6,511 nt of DNA, from contig VBJP01000259.1 in assembly GCA_005880165.1 (NCBI GenBank), positions 1 to 6,511 on the forward strand. Direction: 5' to 3'. Source of the DNA: Chloroflexota bacterium (GTDB taxonomy: Bacteria > Chloroflexota > Limnocylindria > QHBO01). Under the pieces are notes generated by a model. The model saw only the letters and a list, made by a program, of their open reading frames with translations, did no database searches and had not been told where the DNA came from. The position numbers and the translations under genes are program-made. Positions 1 to 6,203 of the stretch are shown in pieces. Within the stretch, counting starts at the first letter, position 1; every line of letters begins with the position of its first letter.

Positions 1-1477
1 TCACACGCATCGGCGGGCCGTCAGCGGCGACCCGTCCGTCACGCAGCACAAGGATACGGTCGGCATGCGAGAGCGCAAGGTCCACGTCGTGCGTGATGAG
101 GTAGATGCTCTCCATGCCGGGGATCGCCCGGATGGCGTCCATGAAGGCGGCAGAGGACCGATGGTCCTGCCCGGCGGAAGGCTCGTCGAGCACGAGCGTG
201 GGCGGGCGAAGCGCGAGCGCGATGGCCAACGCAAGCCGTTTCTGCTGACCGAAGGAAAGGGTGAGCGGCGGACGCTCGAGGATGCCGTCGAGGTCGGAGA
301 GCGCCGTGCGATCGAGGGCTTCCGCGGCTAGGGCCTCCGGATCAGGAGGGAGGATTCCCATGTTCCGAGGGCCGAAGAGCAGCTCCTCCCGCACGGTCCG
401 TGCGAAGAGCATCTGGCTGGGGCTCTGGAAGACATAGCCGAAGATCCGCGCGAGCTCCGCGGTGGTCCGCGAGCGGGCCGCCTGGCCGTCGACCATGACG
501 CGCCCCGCGACCGGCTCGACCAGTCGCATCGCGGCTCGCAGCATCGTGGTCTTGCCGGATCCATTCGGGCCGAGGACGGCGACGATCTCCCGCGATCCGA
601 AGGTAGCCGAGACGTCGTCGAGCACGCGACGCTCACCGAGGTCGACCGCCACCCGCTCGTACACCAGGCGAGGTTCCCCGGGGTCCGCGGCGGAAGGGGC
701 AGTCGGTACCGATCGGTTCGCTGCTCCGGCGGCACCCGCACGAAAACGCTCGAGGACGACTGGGAACGGCAGCTTGACGGCCACGGGATCGGCCACGCGA
801 AGGAAGCCATCCACATCTCCGAGATAGCCGGCCCGGCCGCCGTCCAGGTAGAGCACTCGGTCCGGACGCAGCTGGAGGGCCTCCTCCACGCGGTGCTCGA
901 CGATGACCACGGCTTGCCCCTCGTCGGCCAGCTCGCGCAGGACATTCAGCAGCCGGCTCGCGGTCTCCGGGTCGAGGTTCGCGAGCGGCTTCATCAGCGT
1001 GCCCGCCATCGCCAGCAGCTGCTGCTCTCCGCCGGAAAGCCAGGCTGTCTCACGACCCGCGAGGGACCCGATTCGGGTGCGCTCCACCACCTCGCTGATA
1101 CGCCTGCGAATCTCGCCGCGATCGAGCCCCAGGTTCTCGGGACCGAACGCCAGCTCCCCCTCCACGCTGGAGCCCACGATCTGCTTGGCGGGATCCTGCA
1201 GCATGGTCCCCACGAGGAGCGCGATCTCCCGCAGGCGCATCTCCGCTGTTGAACGTCCCTTCAGGCGCACGCTTCCGGCCAGGTCTCCGCGGTAGGCATG
1301 CGGGATCAGGCCGTTGATGGCGCGGATTAGGGTGCTCTTTCCGCACCCCGACGGGCCGGCCACCAGGAGGACCTCTCCCGCTTCGAGGCTCACGGAGAGG
1401 TCGCGCACAGCGGGCTCTGCGGCACGTCGGTATCGGAACGTGAGCCCTTCCACCTCCAGGAGGGGGCCGGCGGGCAT
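1..1477 (-). CDS. Duplicated ECF-type ABC transporter ATPase (EcfA/CbiO-like), first domain lacking Walker B; partial, runs off left edge
   Basis: Two fused nucleotide-binding domains of the energy-coupling factor (CbiO/YkoD-like) type, which power uptake of vitamins, metals or precursors together with a T and an S membrane subunit; neither is in the window. 492 residues are visible with no stop. The ATG at 1477 lies three bases after the stop of the upstream SAM enzyme gene, which fixes the start. Domain 1: Walker A GPSGCGKST (41-49), Q-loop Q94 followed by an ECF-like DPAKQIVGSSVEGE stretch, signature LSGGEQ (147-152), D-loop ANLD (166-169), H-loop H195. The Walker B strand and catalytic Glu, expected between K163-P164 and L165, are absent, and the residue after SGGEQQ is Leu rather than the usual Arg/Lys. 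An Ala/Pro-rich linker spans about 246-269. Domain 2 is complete: Walker A GPNGSGKTT (303-311), Q351, signature LSFGQQ (407-412), Walker B TLVLDEP (427-433), D-loop SAGQD, H463. Substrate unknown. The family call is firm. Confidence 0.93.
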   Translation of the reverse strand, partial: MPAGPLLEVEGLTFRYRRAAEPAVRDLSVSLEAGEVLLVAGPSGCGKSTLIRAINGLIPHAYRGDLAGSVRLKGRSTAEMRLREIALLVGTMLQDPAKQIVGSSVEGELAFGPENLGLDRGEIRRRISEVVERTRIGSLAGRETAWLSGGEQQLLAMAGTLMKPLANLDPETASRLLNVLRELADEGQAVVIVEHRVEEALQLRPDRVLYLDGGRAGYLGDVDGFLRVADPVAVKLPFPVVLERFRAGAAGAANRSVPTAPSAADPGEPRLVYERVAVDLGERRVLDDVSATFGSREIVAVLGPNGSGKTTMLRAAMRLVEPVAGRVMVDGQAARSRTTAELARIFGYVFQSPSQMLFARTVREELLFGPRNMGILPPDPEALAAEALDRTALSDLDGILERPPLTLSFGQQKRLALAIALALRPPTLVLDEPSAGQDHRSSAAFMDAIRAIPGMESIYLITHDVDLALSHADRILVLRDGRVAADGPPMRV

Positions 1478-1480
1478 GGG

Positions 1481-2299
1481 TCAGACGGTCTCGATTCGAA
1501 CCAGGTCCCCAAGCGCGAGGCCGAACTGTTCCGCCGCTGAGCCCTGGTTGACGGCGAGCGCCAGGCCCGCGGTGTCCCCGTCCCGATACAGCAGGGCCTT
1601 CCCAGGGTCAACCAGACCGAACGTGGACGACCAGACCACCTCGTGACGTGCCGCGGCGAGCTGGATGGCGAGCCGCTGGCCGGTCGTCACTGGGCCGATC
1701 GCGCCGTTGAGGTCCGGCAGGTCCCCCGCCAGCCGGCAGTTTCCGAAGCGGTCGACGAAAACGACCGCCGTGTTGAGCCTGCCCTCGCGAACGCTGGCGG
1801 CAGGGAGCTCGAGATCGATCAGCGTGTCGGTTGCCAGCGGAGGACCGACCTCCTGGAGGGCCACCCCGCGGGCAAGGTGGGCGGCAACCGGGGAGAAGAT
1901 GTCGCGGCCGTGGAAGTTGTTGGACGTCTCTGGCAGCCAGAGTGCGCGATTCGCGGCCAGCCGGGCTTCCAGGATGCCGCCGAGCCTGGCTGCCGCGGGG
2001 CGGAGCAGGCCGTTGTCCGGGCCGATCAGCAGATCTCCGCGCTCCGCACGGATGACGATCGGCCTGCGCGAGGTCCCGACCCCGGGATCGACGACCGCGA
2101 CATGCACGCCCACCGGAAGGTATCCAATCGTCGACCACAGCAGAAACGCCCCCTCGCGGATCGAGAACGCGGTGACTGCGTGGGTCAGATCCAGGATGCG
2201 AGCATCCGGACAGATGTTCCACATCACTCCGCGGCACACCGCGGGGGCCGTCGCGCGCTCGCCAAAGTCGGTGAGGAACGAGATGAACGGCGAGCTCAC
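1481..2299 (-). CDS. S-adenosyl-L-methionine hydroxide adenosyltransferase (DUF62/PF01887 family), second of a tandem pair
   Basis: Predicted cytosolic SAM hydrolase, 272 residues, a usual length for the family. Characterised DUF62 enzymes use activated water to split SAM into adenosine and L-methionine; fluorinases and chlorinases are relatives that use halide. Visible motifs are the N-terminal TDFG (10-13), DPGVGTSR (71-78), GPDNGLL (93-99) and NNFHGRDIFSP (127-137). The DUF62 Asp-Arg-His triad maps to D71, R78 and H130. FGN (185-187), which starts the C-terminal domain, is present, but the following residues are CRLAGD rather than the TNI-like stretch common in the family as I recall it. 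The start is GTG at 2299, two bases after the stop of the upstream paralog, so translation is probably coupled; no clear Shine-Dalgarno is seen. The ECF ATPase begins three bases after its stop. The hydrolase call is preferred over halogenase because the DUF62 triad is kept. Confidence 0.93.
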   Translation of the reverse strand: MSSPFISFLTDFGERATAPAVCRGVMWNICPDARILDLTHAVTAFSIREGAFLLWSTIGYLPVGVHVAVVDPGVGTSRRPIVIRAERGDLLIGPDNGLLRPAAARLGGILEARLAANRALWLPETSNNFHGRDIFSPVAAHLARGVALQEVGPPLATDTLIDLELPAASVREGRLNTAVVFVDRFGNCRLAGDLPDLNGAIGPVTTGQRLAIQLAAARHEVVWSSTFGLVDPGKALLYRDGDTAGLALAVNQGSAAEQFGLALGDLVRIETV

Positions 2300-2301
2300 C
2301 G

Positions 2302-3153
2302 TCAGGAGTCGCTGCTGCTGATCCGCAGACGCGCGCCGGTCGCGACGCGCAGACGCGTCGCGAGGCTGCCCTGGTTGTCGGCCAGCGCCAGGTGCCCAGA
2401 CGAATCGATGTACAGCAAGGTCGCTCCGGCCGACACCGCGCCGAAGGTCGCTGCGAAGCGGGCCTCCTCCACCCGTGCAGCACCCACCGCGGTATCGCTC
2501 ACCTCGATTCGCACCCGAGGCTCACCGCTCACGTCCCCGAGCGCCTGGACGAGCTCCTGAGCGCCACCCGCCAGCCGCAGGTTGCCGAAGCTGTCGACGT
2601 AGATCACGTCGGCCTCGAGCCAACCCTCCCCCACCACGGCCACGGCGGGCGGCAGCGTGACCAGCGCGTCGACCTCGAGGGCGCTCCCGACCTCGTCGAA
2701 GCGCGCCGAGCCAGCGACCAGGCGCGCCGCCACAGGTGCGAAGAGGTCGCGCCCGTGGAACGTGCTGCTGGTGGCCGTGCTCAGCCAGAGAGCGCGGTTG
2801 TCGAGCCGTCGAGCCTCGATGACCCCACCCAAGGCTTCCGCCCCGAGTATGAGCAGGCCGTTGTCGGGACCCACCAAGAGGTCGCCGCGGGCCACCCGCA
2901 GAGCGACCGGCTGCCGCTCGGTGCCAACTCCTGGATCGATCACGGCGAGGTGCACGCCAACCGGCATGAACGGCAAAGCCGTGCTCAGGATGAATGCTCC
3001 GTCTCCCACCGCGAACTTCCGAATGCTATGGGCGATGTCGATGATCTGAGCTTCCGGACAGATCGAGAGGATGACGCCGCGGCAGATGGCCGCGGCACCA
3101 TCGAGCCCGAAGTCCGAGAGGAACGAGATCACAGGCCGCGCGCTCAAGGGCAT
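2302..3153 (-). CDS. S-adenosyl-L-methionine hydroxide adenosyltransferase (DUF62/PF01887 family), first of a tandem pair
   Basis: Predicted SAM hydrolase of 283 residues, first gene of the three-gene operon. Motifs: SDFG (13-16), DPGVGTER (73-80), GPDNGLL (95-101), TFHGRDLFAP (131-140) and FGN (189-191); the inferred triad is D73, R80, H133. By eye it matches the downstream paralog at roughly half of the N-domain positions, with more drift in the C-terminal half, so this is an old duplication rather than a recent one. An open frame extends up to 3249, but family homology begins just after the ATG at 3153 (MPLSARPVISFL). A TANNNT box ends seven bases before that ATG, supporting a leaderless start there; ATG 3162 is an alternative. 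Family enzymes are trimers with active sites at subunit interfaces, so mixed trimers with the paralog are possible; this is inference. Confidence 0.92.
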   Translation of the reverse strand: MPLSARPVISFLSDFGLDGAAAICRGVILSICPEAQIIDIAHSIRKFAVGDGAFILSTALPFMPVGVHLAVIDPGVGTERQPVALRVARGDLLVGPDNGLLILGAEALGGVIEARRLDNRALWLSTATSSTFHGRDLFAPVAARLVAGSARFDEVGSALEVDALVTLPPAVAVVGEGWLEADVIYVDSFGNLRLAGGAQELVQALGDVSGEPRVRIEVSDTAVGAARVEEARFAATFGAVSAGATLLYIDSSGHLALADNQGSLATRLRVATGARLRISSSDS

Positions 3154-3160
3154 GGCCTGC

Positions 3161-3166
3161 ATCGTA
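3161..3166 (-). promoter_or_regulatory. Putative -10 box of a leaderless promoter for the SAM hydrolase/ECF operon
   Basis: TACGAT on the minus strand (TANNNT form), followed by seven bases (GCAGGCC) and then the ATG at 3153. That spacing puts transcription start at or next to the start codon, and no Shine-Dalgarno lies in between. No convincing -35 is seen. The six-base motif is short and could occur by chance. The matching arrangement on the opposite strand, about 40 bases away, raises the odds. Confidence 0.42.
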
Positions 3167-3205
3167 GCAACCCGATCTGGCGTGGCGCGCCTCCGGCGAA
3201 TTGCG

Positions 3206-3211
3206 TATCGT
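3206..3211 (+). promoter_or_regulatory. Putative -10 box of a leaderless promoter for the acetyltransferase gene
   Basis: TATCGT on the plus strand (TANNNT form), followed by six bases (CGCCCC) and then the GTG at 3218. The spacing would start the transcript at the GTG itself. No ribosome binding site precedes the GTG, which fits a leaderless message. A -35 element is not evident. This box also decides the start choice for the gene, since the open frame runs on upstream to 3071 inside the SAM hydrolase gene. Confidence 0.42.
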
Positions 3212-3217
3212 CGCCCC

Positions 3218-3535
3218 GTGGCCGGGCTCCGCATCGTCGACAACCCCAAGAAGGACCGCTACGAGGCACGCGACGGCAGGCAGGTCCTCGGCTTCTCGAC
3301 CTATCGCCGCGTTGGCGACCGGATCGTCTTCATCCACACCGAGACCGATCCACTCGTCAAGGGCCGCGGTGTCGCGACCCACCTGGCCGCCGGCGCGTTG
3401 GACGACGTGCGGGCCAGGGGCCTGAAGGTGACGCCCAAGTGCCCATTCATCGCGGCGTACATCAGGCGCCATCCCGCCTACCAGGACCTGGTCGTGGGCA
3501 TCGACGAGCTGCGCCAGCGACGCAGCGCCGGCTGA
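3218..3535 (+). CDS. Minimal GNAT-like N-acetyltransferase, COG2388/PF14542 type
   Basis: A 105-residue single-domain protein of the small acetyltransferase family that includes Arabidopsis At1g77540 and human NATD1. Visible features: an RYEARDGRQVLGF strand pair (about 14-26), the IHTETDP strand (39-45), the acetyl-CoA loop VKGRGVATHL (47-56), the helix ALDDVRARGLK (60-70), then VTPKCPFIAAYIRRHP (71-86) with the family's conserved Cys at C75, and YQDLV near the end. It should bind acetyl-CoA in the cytosol; the physiological acceptor is not established for the family. I chose the GTG at 3218 because homology starts right after it (MAGLRIVDNP), the length then fits the usual 90-110 residues, and a TANNNT box lies six bases upstream. 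It is the only plus-strand gene. It is divergent from the SAM hydrolase operon and convergent with the small lipoprotein ORF, so a functional link to either is not implied. Confidence 0.88.
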   Translation: MAGLRIVDNPKKDRYEARDGRQVLGFSTYRRVGDRIVFIHTETDPLVKGRGVATHLAAGALDDVRARGLKVTPKCPFIAAYIRRHPAYQDLVVGIDELRQRRSAG

Positions 3536-3544
3536 CCTTGAGGG

Positions 3545-3558
3545 CGGGTTAGTACCCG
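3545..3558. terminator. Short hairpin in the convergent gap; weak candidate bidirectional terminator
   Basis: CGGGT (3545-3549) pairs with ACCCG (3554-3558) around a four-base loop, between the stop of the acetyltransferase and the stop codon of the convergent 38-residue ORF, which it overlaps. The stem is only five base pairs and there is no T-tract on either strand, so it may be incidental. It is listed because it sits exactly between two convergent genes. Confidence 0.2.
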
Positions 3559-3665
3559 GGGCCTCCGCTGGCGCCGCTCTTCTGGCACGCGGCCAGGATG
3601 AGCGTCAGGACGAAAAACACGGCCGGTCCGAGTCGGATGGCAAGCAGGCGTACACGTTCAGCCAT
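3549..3665 (-). CDS. Possible 38-residue lipoprotein (small, hypothetical)
   Basis: A short frame 37 bases downstream of the GGDEF-EAL gene on the same strand. From the ATG at 3665 it has a basic n-region (MAERVRLLAIR), a hydrophobic core (12-25) and a lipobox ending LAAC with Cys at 27. That leaves a 12-residue mature peptide rich in Gly and Ser, ending in Tyr. If real, it would be exported, lipidated on C27 and anchored to the membrane; the layout resembles entericidin-like micro-lipoproteins, but I recognise no specific family. No Shine-Dalgarno and no promoter of its own is visible, so expression would depend on read-through from the upstream gene. The frame stays open to 3803, but that extension overlaps the upstream gene and has no signal-peptide sense. 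The main doubt is its size, since a hydrophobic run can occur by chance. Confidence 0.42.
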   Translation of the reverse strand: MAERVRLLAIRLGPAVFFVLTLILAACQKSGASGGPGY

Positions 3666-3702
3666 TGCCAACCCAGGGAGCAAGTTCCGGACCGGGGGCG
3701 GT

Positions 3703-6081
3703 CTAGGTCTGGGCGATCCGTGGGCGGCGCACCGTGGTCGAGCGCCGGGCCGCGCGCCTGCCGTGACCCAGCCGCTCGCGGTTGAGGCTGGTGCGCAGCG
3801 CATCGGCGATCTGGTTGGCGCCCGCCGGTCGCGCGAACAGGAATCCCTGGCCGAGCCGGCAACCCAGCTCCCTTAGGCGTTCGGTCTGCCCGGAGCGCTC
3901 GATCCCTTCCACGACGGTCTCCAGTCCCAGCGTGGCCGCCAGGCCGATGGCGGCCTCGATCACCGCGAGGTCGCTGGCCTTGGCGCTCATGCGCTGCACG
4001 AAGCTTCGGTCGATCTTCAGCACGTCGACGGGGAAGCGGCTCAGGTAGCCGAGCGACGAGAAGCCAGTTCCGAAGTCGTCGATCGCGATCCGGACCCCCA
4101 TCTCGCGAATCGCCGAAAGCCGACCGATGACCGCTTCTGAGTCGTCGACCAGCACGCCCTCCGTCACCTCCAGGGTGAGCCGATAGCCGGGCAGCCCCGA
4201 CTCGCGCAGGGCCGTGGCGACGTCGTCGACGATCGCCGCATCGTGGACCTGCTTCACGGACAGGTTGACGCTCAGTGTCAGCTCCGGAGACGCGAGGCCA
4301 TGCTCGATCCACTCGGCGAGCTGCCGGCACGACTCGTCCATCACCCACCGGCCGATCTCCACGATCAGACCCGACTCCTCCGCGAGCGGGATGAACCGAT
4401 CGGGCTCGAGCATCCCGCGCGTCGGATGATTCCAACGCAGCAGCGCCTCCAGGCCAACGATACGGTCGCTGTCGAGCGCCACGATGGGCTGGTACTCGAT
4501 CACGAACTCGTGGGCCTCCAACGCCACGCGCAGGTCGTGCTCCAGCTCGAGCCGGGCGACCGCCGTGGTGTGCAGGCCGGGGTCGTAGCGCCGTAGACCG
4601 CTCTTGCCCTCCGCCTTGGCCTGGTACATGGCCAGGTCGGCGTTGCGCAGGAGCAGATCGCCATCATCGCCCGGGGAAGCCACCGCGTACCCAACGCTGG
4701 CTCGGACGAAGACCTCGGTCTCGCCGACCTGGAAGGCCGGCATGAGCGCCTTCGTGAGGCGACGTCCCAGGTCATTCGGATCCATCTCGGCGGGGATGTC
4801 CTCGGCGAGCACGGCGAATTCGTCGCCGCCAAGGCGCGCCACCGTGTCTATCGCCCGCACGGCCCCGCTCAGCCGTTGCCCGACCGCGGTGAGCAGCACG
4901 TCGCCCGCGGCGTGGCCAAGGCTGTCGTTGACCGTCTTGAAGTCATCCAGGTCGAGGAAGAAGACGGCGAGACGCTGACCATCGGTGACGCGCTGGAGTC
5001 GTGCCACGGCGTGCTCCAGGCGGTCCCGAAGGAGCGCCCGGTTCGAGAGGCCGGTGAGGGGATCCTCGAGGGCCTGGCGCCGCAACTGCTCCTCCATGGC
5101 GCGCTGCTCGGTCACGTCGCGGTAGGTCACCGCGATGCCGCCGATCGCCGGGTCGTTGGCGAGGTTCTTGCCGAACGCCACGATCCGGCGCCAGCCGCCA
5201 TCCGCGTGGCGGACCCGCAGCTCGGTGTTGACCTCGGCGCCCGGCGCGCTCACCAGCTGCTGCATGTGCGTCCTGGCCAGGGAGGCGTCGTCTGAGTGGA
5301 TGGAGGTCGTGGCATCGGTCCCCAGGCGTTCCTCCACCGGATAGCCCAGGACGCGCTCGACGGCCGGGCTCTCGTAGACGATGGTCCCGTTCAGGTCGAG
5401 GATGGAATAGACGTCGCTCGAATGCTGGACGAGGGCCCGGAAGCGGCGCTCGGCGCGAGCCTGCGAGCGTCGGACGAACCAGAGCAGACCGATGACCACG
5501 CCGCCGGCCACAATGACGGTGACGACCGAGTTGAAGGCCTTCCGGCTTGCGGCTTTCTGTGCGTCCGCGCGATAGGACCCCTGAGCAGCCGAGAGCGTGG
5601 TTTCCAGCAGGTCATGGACGGGGGCGATGGTCCCCTCCTCGAAGCGTGTCGCCTCAGCGATGGCTCCCGAAGAGAGCATGACGAGCTCCTGGTCGACGTC
5701 AGCGACGTAGGCGTCGAAGGCGACTACGATCCGCGACAGGCGGGGCTCGGTCGGGCTTTCAGACCGAAGCCTGACGAGCGCCTGCTTGGCGGCTGACCAG
5801 CTCTCGCGGAACCCGGTCATCATCTCGGCGTCGGTGCGACCCTCGGCGAGAGCGTGCCATTCCGCTCCGGCGAGTCGCTCGACGAGCACCTGGACCTGGT
5901 TGAGCTCCAGTTCGCGGCCTCGGGCGACGCGCTCGGAGTTGTCGAGGTACACGACGATGCCGGCCGCCAGGAGCGCGACGATGCACGCCATGGCCACCGC
6001 GATACCCGGATGGAACCGCCTTCGGGCGATCGCACGGCGTAGCGATCCGATCGTCGAACGGATTGGGGCCAGCAGGCGCAT
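3703..6081 (-). CDS. Membrane-bound PAS-GGDEF-EAL protein (predicted bifunctional diguanylate cyclase/c-di-GMP phosphodiesterase)
   Basis: A 792-residue cyclic-di-GMP turnover enzyme. Order: basic N-terminus, membrane helix about 26-46, a mostly helical extracytoplasmic sensor about 48-182 that resembles no domain I can name, membrane helix about 184-204, PAS domain about 212-325, linker helix into DPLTGLSNR (340-348), GGDEF about 340-500, EAL about 510-765, and an Arg-rich tail. The cyclase motif is exactly GGDEF (418-422). An inhibitory I-site RxxD (R409-D412) lies five residues before it, so product feedback is likely. EAL residues are all present: E545 in EALLR, N606, E638 and E641, D668-D669 in DDFGTG, K689, D691, E725 and Q745. 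Both activities are therefore plausible, with the sensor and PAS domain setting the balance. Start ATG 6081 gives a typical n-region before the first helix, and a TANNNT box lies nine bases upstream. What the sensor detects is unknown. Confidence 0.94.
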   Translation of the reverse strand: MRLLAPIRSTIGSLRRAIARRRFHPGIAVAMACIVALLAAGIVVYLDNSERVARGRELELNQVQVLVERLAGAEWHALAEGRTDAEMMTGFRESWSAAKQALVRLRSESPTEPRLSRIVVAFDAYVADVDQELVMLSSGAIAEATRFEEGTIAPVHDLLETTLSAAQGSYRADAQKAASRKAFNSVVTVIVAGGVVIGLLWFVRRSQARAERRFRALVQHSSDVYSILDLNGTIVYESPAVERVLGYPVEERLGTDATTSIHSDDASLARTHMQQLVSAPGAEVNTELRVRHADGGWRRIVAFGKNLANDPAIGGIAVTYRDVTEQRAMEEQLRRQALEDPLTGLSNRALLRDRLEHAVARLQRVTDGQRLAVFFLDLDDFKTVNDSLGHAAGDVLLTAVGQRLSGAVRAIDTVARLGGDEFAVLAEDIPAEMDPNDLGRRLTKALMPAFQVGETEVFVRASVGYAVASPGDDGDLLLRNADLAMYQAKAEGKSGLRRYDPGLHTTAVARLELEHDLRVALEAHEFVIEYQPIVALDSDRIVGLEALLRWNHPTRGMLEPDRFIPLAEESGLIVEIGRWVMDESCRQLAEWIEHGLASPELTLSVNLSVKQVHDAAIVDDVATALRESGLPGYRLTLEVTEGVLVDDSEAVIGRLSAIREMGVRIAIDDFGTGFSSLGYLSRFPVDVLKIDRSFVQRMSAKASDLAVIEAAIGLAATLGLETVVEGIERSGQTERLRELGCRLGQGFLFARPAGANQIADALRTSLNRERLGHGRRAARRSTTVRRPRIAQT

Positions 6082-6090
6082 GTCGCCCGG

Positions 6091-6096
6091 ACTCTA
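6091..6096 (-). promoter_or_regulatory. Putative -10 box for the GGDEF-EAL gene
   Basis: TAGAGT on the minus strand, nine bases before the ATG at 6081. A TTCGGT lies 17 bases further upstream and could be a weak -35. Transcription would start within about three bases of the start codon, giving a leaderless or nearly leaderless message; the intervening CCGGGCGAC has no clear Shine-Dalgarno. The motif is short, so this is a positional argument only. Confidence 0.38.
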
Positions 6097-6164
6097 GCCG
6101 CCGTCAGGAGTCGACCGAATCGGCTCGAAGTCCCATTCCGTCGCCCCGAATGTCCCACCCGTAG

Positions 6165-6195
6165 CGGACGCTCGGCCCGCTCGCCGGGGCGTCCG
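6165..6195 (-). terminator. GC-rich hairpin downstream of ppk2
   Basis: CGGACGC (6165-6171) pairs perfectly with GCGTCCG (6189-6195). The stem can continue inward with a T-G and a C-G pair, one bulged G, and GGC/GCC around a six-base loop. It begins eight bases past the ppk2 stop codon. No T-tract follows in the direction of transcription, so it is not a classic intrinsic terminator. It may mark or protect the transcript 3' end, as in other GC-rich bacteria. The rest of the 122-base gap (6082-6203) holds only the -10 box described separately. Confidence 0.38.
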
Positions 6196-6203
6196 GTCGA
6201 GGG

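Noticed and set aside
328..945. 205-codon minus-strand frame within the ABC ATPase
   Set aside because: It is out of frame with the continuous ATPase reading frame, which carries Walker, signature and H-loop motifs across the same bases.
960..1000. Frameshift as the cause of the missing Walker B
   Set aside because: The frame is the same on both sides of the gap, and D-loop and H-loop follow in register. The pattern is an in-frame loss, not a frameshift.
1643..2560. 305-codon plus-strand open frame opposite the SAM hydrolase pair
   Set aside because: It lies antisense to two clear DUF62 genes, spans their junction and gives a low-complexity Arg/Ala/Pro-rich translation with no recognisable motif. 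It is a GC-driven shadow.
3071..3217. 49-residue N-terminal extension of the acetyltransferase
   Set aside because: It lies inside the SAM hydrolase coding region on the opposite strand and would exceed the usual length of this minimal family. GTG 3218 fits both homology and promoter spacing.
3154..3249. 32-residue N-terminal extension of the first SAM hydrolase
   Set aside because: The extension is Arg-rich, has no family similarity, and would overlap the divergent acetyltransferase start. Homology begins at the ATG at 3153.
2392..3552. 386-codon plus-strand open frame, longer than the acetyltransferase it overlaps
   Set aside because: Most of it is antisense to the first SAM hydrolase, and its 3' part is the wrong frame of the acetyltransferase, whose own frame shows strong family motifs.
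3605..4435. 276-codon minus-strand frame overlapping the EAL region
   Set aside because: It is another frame of the GGDEF-EAL gene, whose catalytic EAL motifs are continuous in the real frame. The shadow has an extreme Arg/Gly/Asp composition.
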